Below are positions 24,301-36,300 of a stretch of DNA of 48,063 nt, piece after piece. Location: NCBI GenBank assembly GCA_905221605.1, contig CAJNDS010002688.1, forward strand, positions 202,501 through 250,563, read 5' to 3'. Origin of the DNA: Symbiodinium natans (Eukaryota > Sar > Dinophyceae > Suessiales > Symbiodiniaceae). Below the pieces are notes generated by a model. The model was not told where the DNA came from, made no database searches, and saw only the letters and a program-made list of their open reading frames with translations. A program made the position numbers and the translations under genes. The stretch's first letter is position 1. Every line of letters begins with the position of its first letter.

Positions 24301-27300
24301 GAGCGGTTGAGAATTTTGGTCGTTGGCGATTCATCACTCGCATTGTGCCAGTTCAAGGGGCGATCACCCACACATCGTACAAACGTGGGTATCTACGTCG
24401 AGGAGGCCCTTCGCCATGACCGCCGCTTCACCTCGATCCATTACGAGATGGTCTGGGGGGCACAGCTCGATGAGCTGCACGCCAAGGCAGATTCATTCCT
24501 TGGCCGGAACCCCCATCCTGACGGAGTGGCGACCCATGTTATCATCTCCTGGAGCGGAAACGACGTGTGGGGGTCCCACGGATATCATGGATACACGTGG
24601 CACCTCAACACGAAGTACACGAACCGGTCCAAGGAGGAGCTTGAGGCGCTGAATGAGTGGCCGACAAAGCAACGGCTTCGCGTGGAGAAGGCTGTTCGCA
24701 ATCTGAGGCTGCTCCTCGCGAGGCATGATGTGTGTGGGATCACCGTTCTCACAGGAGACCATCATTCTGAAGTGTTTCCCACAGGACCTGAGTACGGTCT
24801 CTGCATGGAACAGCACGCTGACGCGATGCTTGCCCTTGGCATCAACATTGTCGATCCGATCGAAATGTATGGCCATACTAGCAAGCCTGACGACTTCCAC
24901 GCTGATGCGTCGGACAGGAACAAACAGGTCATGGTCCCATGGCATTGTTCACTGCTCCGTGGTGTTTTTGTCAATCATCAGCTTATGAAGGTTCGTGATC
25001 AGTTGGTCGCCAACCAAAGGGATGTGGTGTTTCACAACCACTTTTTGATGGGGAAGGCGGAACCCTTCTTGACGGTGCCACCTGCGTCGGCGCAGCTCAT
25101 CCACAAGCCGATCGAAGATCCAAACCCACCTCAGGCGAGGGAGGCTGAAGAGGAGATCGTCCTTTCTGGCCCACTCCTGGGGGAGATGGAAGAGCCGAGC
25201 ATGATGCAGGTTCCCGAGGTCCCGAATGCTCAGGAAGAAATTTCTGACTTGGACTTTGCTCGCCTCGATACGAGACCTGGGGCCGGCTGCGTCGTGGAAG
25301 GTGCCGAATCCGCACTCCTCAACGTCATCACAGAGGACATCATCAAGGCCACCTTCGAGGCCGTGAAGGACGCCACCGAAGAGGAGCTCAAGCAGGCCGC
25401 CGTTGAGGCACAGGTCGTTAATCTCGACGACTTTGTGGAGGCGGAAGAGCTCCCGGCGGAAGCCAAGGGAAGGGAGACGTACGTCGCCCAACCGGGCAGG
25501 ATCGAGGGAGCCGCTTCCTCGGCCGATGTCCGGCCCCCGGCTGGTCCCACGGCCGCAATGGAGGAGTCAGAGGATGAGGTCGTCATCATGGACGCCCCTC
25601 TGACGAGTGAGGCCACGATTCAGAAGCCATTTACGCCGGCTGCTAAGCCAAAGCCGCCTGCGCTTCCGAGGTGGATGACGGCCGATCAGCTCCCGCCTTT
25701 GCCAGACGACTACCGCTGGCTGACGCCGGGCGCACGCGTAGCACTCAGCAAGAAGATCAGTTTCCTGACGCGAGGCTTCGCGGAGATTCGCGCGCCGCAC
25801 CTCCATGTGAAAGCGGCAGAGGATCACTCCCTTAGATGGGACGAGTTCTTCGAGAAACTATCCCAGATGTGGAGGGGGCTGAGGGTGGAAAACGTGGTAG
25901 ACGCATTGCTACACAACGACAAGCTCCGTTTCGAGATCAAGGTGAACTTTGGTCTCAACAAGCTCGTCGTCTTCCACGCCATCCGAGCCATCCAGGGGCA
26001 TAATGCAACCCTCCTCTCTGACGAGACGGACCTCAATGACACGCATGCAGCGGTCTACCACTTAGCCGAATCCTGGTTTCCGACATTGAAGGATCGGCCC
26101 CCGGTGGGAACTGAGGGAATCAAATCGGAGATGTGGACGGAGATGCCGCCGCTTGGATACCACAGCACCAAATGGTCTTCTTTCGGCTCCATCGTGGAGA
26201 ACGGCCTCATTCCAGGCGGGTGCGGGGCGACCGCTGAGGGCGCACGGAATTTCCTCATGATGTCCCCTATCCCCGCGTGGGAACGCAGGGACCATCAGGG
26301 CGTGCGCGAAAACGCGGAGATTGAGTTCGTTGTGGACCTGCAACTAGCTGCTTTGGACGGGGTCAGGATTCTTCGTACGAAAGCAGATGCTGTGGAAACT
26401 CCTGATTGGTTGTCCAACAGGTATCTCATTTATGCGTACGAGCGCAAGTCGTTGACCCCAATCTGGCACAACCGCGTGTACGAACAGTTGAGAGTCAGAG
26501 TACACAAGGCCAGGAAAGATTTCCTCGCCGGGCGGGAGCCAGGGCCAATTTACGAGGAGCATGTACTCCGGAGGTGGCAGAGCAAGAGCCCCATGCCGGG
26601 ATGCTACATTGACTTCCTCTGCTCGGAGGCGGAAGACCTCTCGTTCGATGAGTACAAGCACATCTGCAACAACATGCATTCCCCCTTTCAGATCGCGGAG
26701 GATGAAAATATCACCGTCAACGGGGAGGCCATCAACGCAGACGACGTTACCTTTCACACAGAGGCAAAGCCCCAATATGTGGGTAACGCTCGATGGGGCT
26801 CCCGTCTGAAGACGTGGTACTCCGCGCTGGGGCGCAGGACGGATGTGAGATACCGATCGAAGCTTGAGCATTACGTAATTCAAGAGTTCGTGGATTTTCC
26901 CACTCTCAGATGCGGCTCATGCAATCGGGACTTCGTCGACGGGATGATCAATTGTCCATGGTGTTCGGTCCGTATTTCTGCCGAGAGCGATATGGCACAC
27001 GTCACAGAAACCAAAAGGGCGCGCGATGAAGCCAGCCGAAGGGGAACGGGGATTGATCTCCTCGCTATCGCCCCCCGGAAGGGGTTGGCCATGAATCGAC
27101 ATCGCGTCCGTCAGGGTCGTGACGATGATGACATCAGTCTCCCGGCGGCAGTCAGAGGAAAGTGTTTGGCCATGAAGAAGAGTCTCGCAAAGCGGGGTGG
27201 AGGTGATCACTTGCTGGAGCTTCTCGACGAGCCCCTCGATGCGTACAACTACGTGTCAAAAGGCATTGACATCGGAAGTCTCGCCCAGCTTGAGTTGTTT

Positions 27301-30300
27301 ACGCGCCTTCACAATCCCGCACCCGGAGGGGATGCGCGTGGTCGCAAAGAGTTTGCAGGGAGCCACAATGCTGACGCTCGCCTTAGCATCGCCTGGATGC
27401 CTGGTGACACCGAGATCGTCTTGAACCGAGCGTTTTTCATCGCGTTCTCTTCCAGGCTTTACATCCTTGACGAGGCGGCCATGCTCATCTATGCCACACA
27501 GCAGACGTACTTCGGCCAAAGGTTTCCTTTTTCGATCCTCGGTTTTGATGGCGAGATCTACACTCCGGAGCCAGCCTCGGTCACAGAGCTTGCAGCACAG
27601 TTGGCAGAATTCTTCAAAGTCCAACTTGGCTTCGCCGGGACCTACGATGATCCGGCACCCACTGAGGTAACCATGTCAGGGAATCTTCGCATCCCGGAAG
27701 GGTTTGCCTCTATGGGCCAGACGCAACTCAATGAAGTCCTGCGCGATACCCGCTTCTACGACAGACGTCTTGCCAGGACTGCCTATGATCCGGAATGGGT
27801 CAGAGCCTCGAGAGCGAGGAGTGCAGGCTACATGCGCGCACCTCCTCCTCCCGGAAGGGATGGTCCAAGGGCATCTTCATCAAGACGTTATGGAAGGGCT
27901 TCGGCGTCCCCTGCAAGACAGCACTCGGAGGGAGCCAATGACCCCACTCGTGACAGGACCCGANNNNNNNNNNNNNNNNNNNNNNNNNNNNNNNNNNNNN
28001 NNNNNNNNNNNNNNNNNNNNNNNNNNNNNNNNNNNNNNNNNNNNNNNNNNNNNNNNNNNNNNNGGGATAAGGGTGTCGCCATTGAAGAGTCGCGTTTGGC
28101 GTTGGTTATGAAGGACGTTTTCACCGGGTTCACTTATGCATATCCTTCTGCCCTTCGTTCAGAGGACGAGTGCATTGCCGCGTTGCAGCATTTTGTTTCC
28201 TCCTCTGACGAGGTGGGTGTGTTTTACAGTGACCAAGCGCAAGAGTTGATCTCCTCTGCGAAATTTCTTGGGTGGAGACATGAATTGTCGAAAGCCTATA
28301 TTCATCAATCCAATGCCATTGCTGAAAGAGCCGTCCGTGCAACCACCGAAGGCACGAGAAGCAACCTGCTCCAAGCTGGGCTGTCCCATGTGTATTGGCC
28401 TCAGGCGTTGGAGCACTCCTGCGCAGCCTTCAATGTTAGCAACCTCAATGGGCCTAAGTATACACCTTGGTATAAACGCTTCGGGTACGCATTTCCGGGA
28501 AAGATCATTCCTTTTGGTTGTAGGGTCGATTACTGGGTTGGTCCCAAGAACAAACGCAGGAAGCGCGACAGGTTCGAACCAACTTCTGAGCCCGGAATTT
28601 TCCTTGGGTATTATTTTCAGCCTGGGATGAAGTGGCGAAATGAAATCCTTGCACTTCCACTCAAAGAATTAAATCGGCAGGATTTTCATGAATGCCTCAA
28701 ACCCGTAAAGGCCTATCAGTTTCATGTTCCCAACGGAGAGTTTGTTTTTCCCATGCGTGAAAGGTACGAAAAGGTCCAGCAAGGTCTTGCTACTGATGCT
28801 TTAGAAGGCCCAGTGTCACAATCGCTGACGAACCAAGATGCCGAGCCTGCTCTTGAGCAGGACTCCGTTGACGCCGACCGGAAGGATGAACCCTCGTTGG
28901 TCATTGATCCAAAGAGTGGGAAAATGATTCCCATTCCGGAAGGGGGTGGTTACTACGACTCGGGGGGTACCCTGGGACGTAGATATGGCGGGACCAGAGG
29001 TTCCAGAAAGCCAGATAGTATTCCATCTGATCTTTGGGCTCGGTTGTCTAAGAAGCAGAAAGACAAAGCGATTGAAGACGAAGTCCGGGAGAATGCTCTC
29101 AGAGAACTCGAGTCTGGTGGTGGTGGTTCATCAAGCAGCAGCGGAAAGCCTGCCGCAGTGGCGAATGCTTCCAAGGATGAATGGGTCATCCGGGGGGACA
29201 AGTTGATCAGGTTCCATTACATTCCCAGAAAGGAGTTGTTTTCGCCTGACCTCACCGATTGCCCTGTTCCAATTGCCTCTCTCGGAAGGGATAGAGTCAC
29301 CAAGATCATGCCGCTAGGCGGTACAGAGATTATCCCCGACGCAGATGAATGGCGCAACGTTAGGAGGCGTAATAAGAAGTTGTCATACAAATGGATTGGT
29401 AGAACCGAGTTTAGTGTAATTGCACGTCCCGATTCTTCTGGTCAAGCAACTGTTGGGTCCCAGGACTTCCCATGCATGCCTACTGTTCCAACTGCTGAAG
29501 ATCCGCATAGAACCAAAGTTGCCCGCGCATTCCCTGAAACGTTTCAGGAAATCACTGAGGCCATTGCCATGGTTGCTAGGCCAGTGGGCAAAAAGGAACT
29601 CATGACGGATTCAGACGCTCAAGCGTCATTGGATATGGAATGGGATAAACTCATCAAGAAGAAGGCCTGGGATATGTCAACTGTCAGAGAGTGGGATGAC
29701 GTGTCAAAAGAAGCTGCTAAGAAGGGTAAGAAAGCCCATGTAGGCAAGATCTTTGAAATCTGCGTTGAAAAAGGTAGCGAGCTTCCCAAAGGAAACCCCT
29801 TACGGAAGTTCAAGGGTCGAACCGTCTTTCAGGGTAATAATGTCAGAGATGAGAACAACGACACTGCTCTCTTTAGCGAGCTGGGCTCCAGTCCAGCTAC
29901 CATGGAGGCAGGGAAGGTTCTCGACGCCTATGGCCATGCCCCAAACCATGGGGTAGAACAAGCAGATGGCAAACAGGCGTACACTCAGACAACCCTTAAA
30001 GGAGCAGACACTTGGGTACGCCTCCCGCGGGAGCGGTGGCCTAAAGAGTGGATAGGGAAATATAAAGATCCCGTTGTGCGTTTGAGGTTGGCCCTCTACG
30101 GGCACCCAGATAGCGGCGGCTTCTGGGAGCAACATTGCGAGAAACGACTCAAGGAGGTAGGATTTGAGCTTGTCTACCCAGCGGCGTGGCCCTCAGTATT
30201 CTTTCACCCGACACTTAGGCTCTTGTTAGCAGTGTACGTGGATGACTTCAAGATGGCCGGGCCTAAAGAGAACCTTGCCAAAGGCTGGGAACTCATTGGC

Positions 30301-33300
30301 TCCCGCATCGATATGGACACGCCTACCCCAATCGGAAGATATTTGGGTTGTGAGCACATCTCTCGCACTGAGAAGCAGAATGCTTCAGATCATCCCTTTG
30401 CTCATGTGTTCGACAAACATTTGCCTGATCCCGCAGCCAAGCCTGCAAGTGTGGTTGTTAAGGAGGATTTCACCGAGTACTTCCCGGAAGAAGGGGTCAT
30501 CGTGCGGCACCATGTTCAGCCTCGCAAGGTCCCATTCAAACCTCGCGCGGCGGAAGCCATCGCCCTCGACCTCGGGTCGCACAGGCTCACCGTGGCTGCT
30601 CCTCTAGGCAAAGAGGACTCGCCAACCGAGACGTGGGATTCGGGGGGCCCTGGACGGAAGTCTAGTGACTTTTGGACCGGTGTTACCTACCTTACCACTT
30701 CCAATCACACCGAGCACAGCGCCCTTGCAGCAGTTAAGCGCGTGAGAGACAAGAACTCCGCCAAGAAAGAAGCTCGCAAACATGCCTTTTATGATGTCAA
30801 TCAGCTGAGCGATCACAAAGGTGCCATGTATGCTCCGACCAAGCAAGTCGTTTACGACATGAGTTCTTTTCTGCAGCAAGCTGTAGATAGGTACAAAGAA
30901 CTCACAGGCCCGGAATGGCATCACCTCAAAAAGGTGACCACACCTTTTTATGATGACAAGATCGCTCGCCCCACTGACGCGGAGGCTGAACCGAAAGGGA
31001 AGCTAGCCCCCATCGCAAGCCGAGTTCTCATGAAGCTACTTTTCGCTGCTAGAATGGCTCGCTTTGATTTGCTTCGAGCTGTGCAGGGTCTGGCTAGCCG
31101 CATCACCAAATGGTCTACCGACTGTGACAAAGCACTACACCGCCTTATGTGCTACGTCGCCTCCACGCTTGATCATCGCATGTCCTGTTTTATAGGAGAT
31201 GATTTGAAGGACTGCAAACTCTGGCTGTTTGCAGACTCAGATCACGCTGGAGAGCACGACAACAAAAGCACCTCAGGCGGCTTCCTCGCACTTGTAGGCC
31301 CTAATACCTATTTTCCGTTATCTGCCTTCAGTAAGAAGCAAACAAGCACGGCGCTCAGCTCTACTGAAGCTGAAGTTGTATGTGCAAACGTGTCTCTCAG
31401 GGCACTGGGACTTCCTTCATCCGCACTTTGGAGCGTACTCCTGAACGCGGGGGGAGATGCAGCCCTGAAAGCACTAAAAAGCGACGTACCTAAAGGTGAT
31501 TTCAACTCTAAGACTCACCCCTTCCCAGAAATGTCGAAGATCACCAAAACTGGTAAGTATCTCCTTTCTGACGGAAGGCAGGTTGAGGTATTCAATAAGA
31601 TGCAATCCCTACCTAATCCCGTTGAGCTCTCTAGCCATCCTATAAGGGATCTTTGGTTGCTCCGGAAAGGGAAATGGGAAATTCACCAGAAGGCCGTTGC
31701 ATGGGAAGAACTTGATGAGGATGAAAGGACGTTGCCCCCAACCGACTTCGAAGCTGGCGTCTTGGTATACCGGAGATCAACTGCCGAATATCGCCGCCAC
31801 GCGGAGGCGGAGGCTATCCTCCATAGGGAGACCGCCGGAATTAGGAGTTCGGGGGGTGTTGATGTTGATGAGATTGGTATCTCTAGGACCAGCAAAGATA
31901 TGGGTTTGATCATGTCTGTTCCTCACTCCATTCAACCAGTTGTTCTTGAAGATAACCAAGCTACCATTCGGATACTCGAGTCTGGCAAGTCACCTGCTTT
32001 CCGCCACGCTGATAAAACGCAGAGAATCAACTTAGGTTGGATAGCGGAACAATTTCGTAGGAAGCACTACGATCTTGCATACATCAACACATTGCTCCAA
32101 GCAGCGGATATATTGACAAAGCCGTTTACAAGCACTGAGAAGTGGAGCAATGCTCTACGATTGTTGGGCATCTCTCAGCGGAAGCTTGAGCGCACAAAGG
32201 CTCATCCCGCTGGCGCGGCGACTGCCGAGCAGGGAGAACCCTCCAGGCCCGAGGGGAAAGCTCAAAGGGTTATCATTGAGGTTTGTTGTAATCAAGATTC
32301 TATTATTGGGGAACTTGCTCATTCGGAATTTCCCGAATGCAAGGTCGTCCGCATCACAGAAAGCATGGATTTGAATTCTCCTGATACTCGTAAAGAAGTC
32401 CTGAAAATTGCCAAATCCTATCACAGGGCTGGCGCTCAGGTTCTCACATGGGTCAGTCTCCCGTGTACGGGGGGCAGTGCTTGGACCAGAATCAACCTGA
32501 AAATACCTAAAAACCGCGATACCGTTCTGGAAGCACGCAAGGATTTTAGGAAGTTGTGGGCTTCATTTGTGGATCTTTCGCAGGGGTTGGACCAGGTTGG
32601 TGTTCAGTACTGTGTCGAATGGCCTCGTGACTGTGAGTATTGGGGTTGGAGTAAGATCCGAAAATGGTTGGATCTTCATCCATTTGTTTATGCTAAATTT
32701 GACGGTTGTAGATTTGGACTTAAAGACAGACGTCATAATCCCGTCAAAAAGCCATGGTGCGTTGCTACTACGCTTGAAACATTACACAAGAAGATTCACG
32801 CTAAAGTTTGCACTGGTGATCACTCGCATGCGAAGTGCCTCAAAGAATCCGAGAATTACCCCAAATCGCTTGCTAGAGCCATTCACAGCGCATTCAAAGA
32901 ACATTGCAAAGCTACCGCAGCGGTGGCACAAGCCCTTCATCATTCCTACGCTCCTGTGTGTCCCGCGATTCCATTGTCCGAAGGAATGGCACTTGCTCTT
33001 TCCCAGGAAGAGCGGAAGGCTCGCATCGAGGACTTCAAGCTTGCCTTGCAGGACCCCGATCGCCGGGCTGACGCCATGGCTGGACTGTTGCTCCCGCCTT
33101 CCTATCGGGACCTGGCTGACGCTGTGGTCGAGCCAGATGCCGATGCTGCGGACGATGAGTTGTTTCTTGGGATTGTTCCTGTGTATCGGTGGCGCGCATT
33201 GCGTGCAGAGCACCCCACGTCACACTGGACGATCCTGTATGAACAATACTACAGGGATCATGGGGTCCGGGTTTTTGCAGAGGGAGACGCAGACACCTCA

Positions 33301-36300
33301 GCTCTTCAGGACTCTACCCTGGGGGGTTGGATCGATGTGCTCTACCGATATGCACAGGACCTCGCCAATATCGCATGGGGACCACGATCTGCAGGAGTTC
33401 TGGACGCGACAAGGCATGATGACATTTGCAGAAAGGTTGAACTTCTCAGTCGTGGAGCGTCGAAGTACACGTGCTTCCATGTGACCTCTGAGCTCATGGG
33501 CAAGCTTTTCTCGCCTGCCCTACAGAGGATCCCACTCCCCTCGGAAGAGCGGTTGAGAATTTTGGTCGTTGGCGATTCATCACTCGCATTGTGCCAGTTC
33601 AAGGGGCGATCACCCACACATCGTACAAACGTGGGTATCTACGTCGAGGAGGCCCTTCGCCATGACCGCCGCTTCACCTCGATCCATTACGAGATGGTCT
33701 GGGGGGCACAGCTCGATGAGCTGCACGCCAAGGCAGATTCATTCCTTGGCCGGAACCCCCATCCTGACGGAGTGGCGACCCATGTTATCATCTCCTGGAG
33801 CGGAAACGACGTGTGGGGGTCCCACGGATATCATGGATACACGTGGCACCTCAACACGAAGTACACGAACCGGTCCAAGGAGGAGCTTGAGGCGCTGAAT
33901 GAGTGGCCGACAAAGCAACGGCTTCGCGTGGAGAAGGCTGTTCGCAATCTGAGGCTGCTCCTCGCGAGGCATGATGTGTGTGGGATCACCGTTCTCACAG
34001 GAGACCATCATTCTGAAGTGTTTCCCACAGGACCTGAGTACGGTCTCTGCATGGAACAGCACGCTGACGCGATGCTTGCCCTTGGCATCAACATTGTCGA
34101 TCCGATCGAAATGTATGGCCATACTAGCAAGCCTGACGACTTCCACGCTGATGCGTCGGACAGGAACAAACAGGTCATGGTCCCATGGCATTGTTCACTG
34201 CTCCGTGGTGTTTTTGTCAATCATCAGCTTATGAAGGTTCGTGATCAGTTGGTCGCCAACCAAAGGGATGTGGTGTTTCACAACCACTTTTTGATGGGGA
34301 AGGCGGAACCCTTCTTGACGGTGCCACCTGCGTCGGCGCAGCTCATCCACAAGCCGATCGAAGATCCAAACCCACCTCAGGCGAGGGAGGCTGAAGAGGA
34401 GATCGTCCTTTCTGGCCCACTCCTGGGGGAGATGGAAGAGCCGAGCATGATGCAGGTTCCCGAGGTCCCGAATGCTCAGGAAGAAATTTCTGACTTGGAC
34501 TTTGCTCGCCTCGATACGAGACCTGGGGCCGGCTGCGTCGTGGAAGGTGCCGAATCCGCACTCCTCAACGTCATCACAGAGGACATCATCAAGGCCACCT
34601 TCGAGGCCGTGAAGGACGCCACCGAAGAGGAGCTCAAGCAGGCCGCCGTTGAGGCACAGGTCGTTAATCTCGACGACTTTGTGGAGGCGGAAGAGCTCCC
34701 GGCGGAAGCCAAGGGAAGGGAGACGTACGTCGCCCAACCGGGCAGGATCGAGGGAGCCGCTTCCTCGGCCGATGTCCGGCCCCCGGCTGGTCCCACGGCC
34801 GCAATGGAGGAGTCAGAGGATGAGGTCGTCATCATGGACGCCCCTCTGACGAGTGAGGCCACGATTCAGAAGCCATTTACGCCGGCTGCTAAGCCAAAGC
34901 CGCCTGCGCTTCCGAGGTGGATGACGGCCGATCAGCTCCCGCCTTTGCCAGACGACTACCGCTGGCTGACGCCGGGCGCACGCGTAGCACTCAGCAAGAA
35001 GATCAGTTTCCTGACGCGAGGCTTCGCGGAGATTCGCGCGCCGCACCTCCATGTGAAAGCGGCAGAGGATCACTCCCTTAGATGGGACGAGTTCTTCGAG
35101 AAACTATCCCAGATGTGGAGGGGGCTGAGGGTGGAAAACGTGGTAGACGCGTTGCTACACAACGACAAGCTCCGTTTCGAGATCAAGGTGAACTTTGGTC
35201 TCAACAAGCTCGTCGTCTTCCACGCCATCCGAGCCATCCAGGGGCATAATGCAACCCTCCTCTCTGACGAGACGGACCTCAATGACACGCATGCAGCGGT
35301 CTACCACTTAGCCGAATCCTGGTTTCCGACATTGAAGGATCGGCCCCCGGTGGGAACTGAGGGAATCAAATCGGAGATGTGGACGGAGATGCCGCCGCTT
35401 GGATACCACAGCACCAAATGGTCTTCTTTCGGCTCCATCGTGGAGAACGGCCTCATTCCAGGCGGGTGCGGGGCGACCGCTGAGGGCGCACGGAATTTCC
35501 TCATGATGTCCCCTATCCCCGCGTGGGAACGCAGGGACCATCAGGGCGTGCGCGAAAACGCGGAGATTGAGTTCGTTGTGGACCTGCAACTAGCTGCTTT
35601 GGACGGGGTCAGGATTCTTCGTACGAAAGCAGATGCTGTGGAAACTCCTGATTGGTTGTCCAACAGGTATCTCATTTATGCGTACGAGCGCAAGTCGTTG
35701 ACCCCAATCTGGCACAACCGCGTGTACGAACAGTTGAGAGTCAGAGTACACAAGGCCAGGAAAGATTTCCTCGCCGGGCGGGAGCCAGGGCCAATTTACG
35801 AGGAGCATGTACTCCGGAGGTGGCAGAGCAAGAGCCCCATGCCGGGATGCTACATTGACTTCCTCTGCTCGGAGGCGGAAGACCTCTCGTTCGATGAGTA
35901 CAAGCACATCTGCAACAACATGCATTCCCCCTTTCAGATCGCGGAGGATGAAAATATCACCGTCAACGGGGAGGCCATCAACGCAGACGACGTTACCTTT
36001 CACACAGAGGCAAAGCCCCAATATGTGGGTAACGCTCGATGGGGCTCCCGTCTGAAGACGTGGTACTCCGCGCTGGGGCGCAGGACGGATGTGAGATACC
36101 GATCGAAGCTTGAGCATTACGTAATTCAAGAGTTCGTGGATTTTCCCACTCTCAGATGCGGCTCATGCAATCGGGACTTCGTCGACGGGATGATCAATTG
36201 CCCATGGTGTTCGGTCCGTATTTCTGCCGAGAGCGATATGGCACACGTCACAGAAACCAAAAGGGCGCGCGATGAAGCCAGCCGAAGGGGAACGGGGATT

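Larger units (their letters stand above)
18818..27963 (+). repeat. Copy 1 of a 9,146-bp near-identical block
   Basis: Matches 28064-37209 at a constant offset of 9,246. Three substitutions were noted: A21955/G31201 (Asn2585 to Asp), A25905/G35151 and T26955/C36201 (both silent). The block ends exactly at the N gap, which points to an unmerged contig overlap or two haplotypes rather than a biological duplication. Confidence 0.97.

Noticed and set aside
15203-27624. Other-frame and antisense ORFs inside the polyprotein
   Set aside because: Shadows of the long frame, repeated identically in the second copy.
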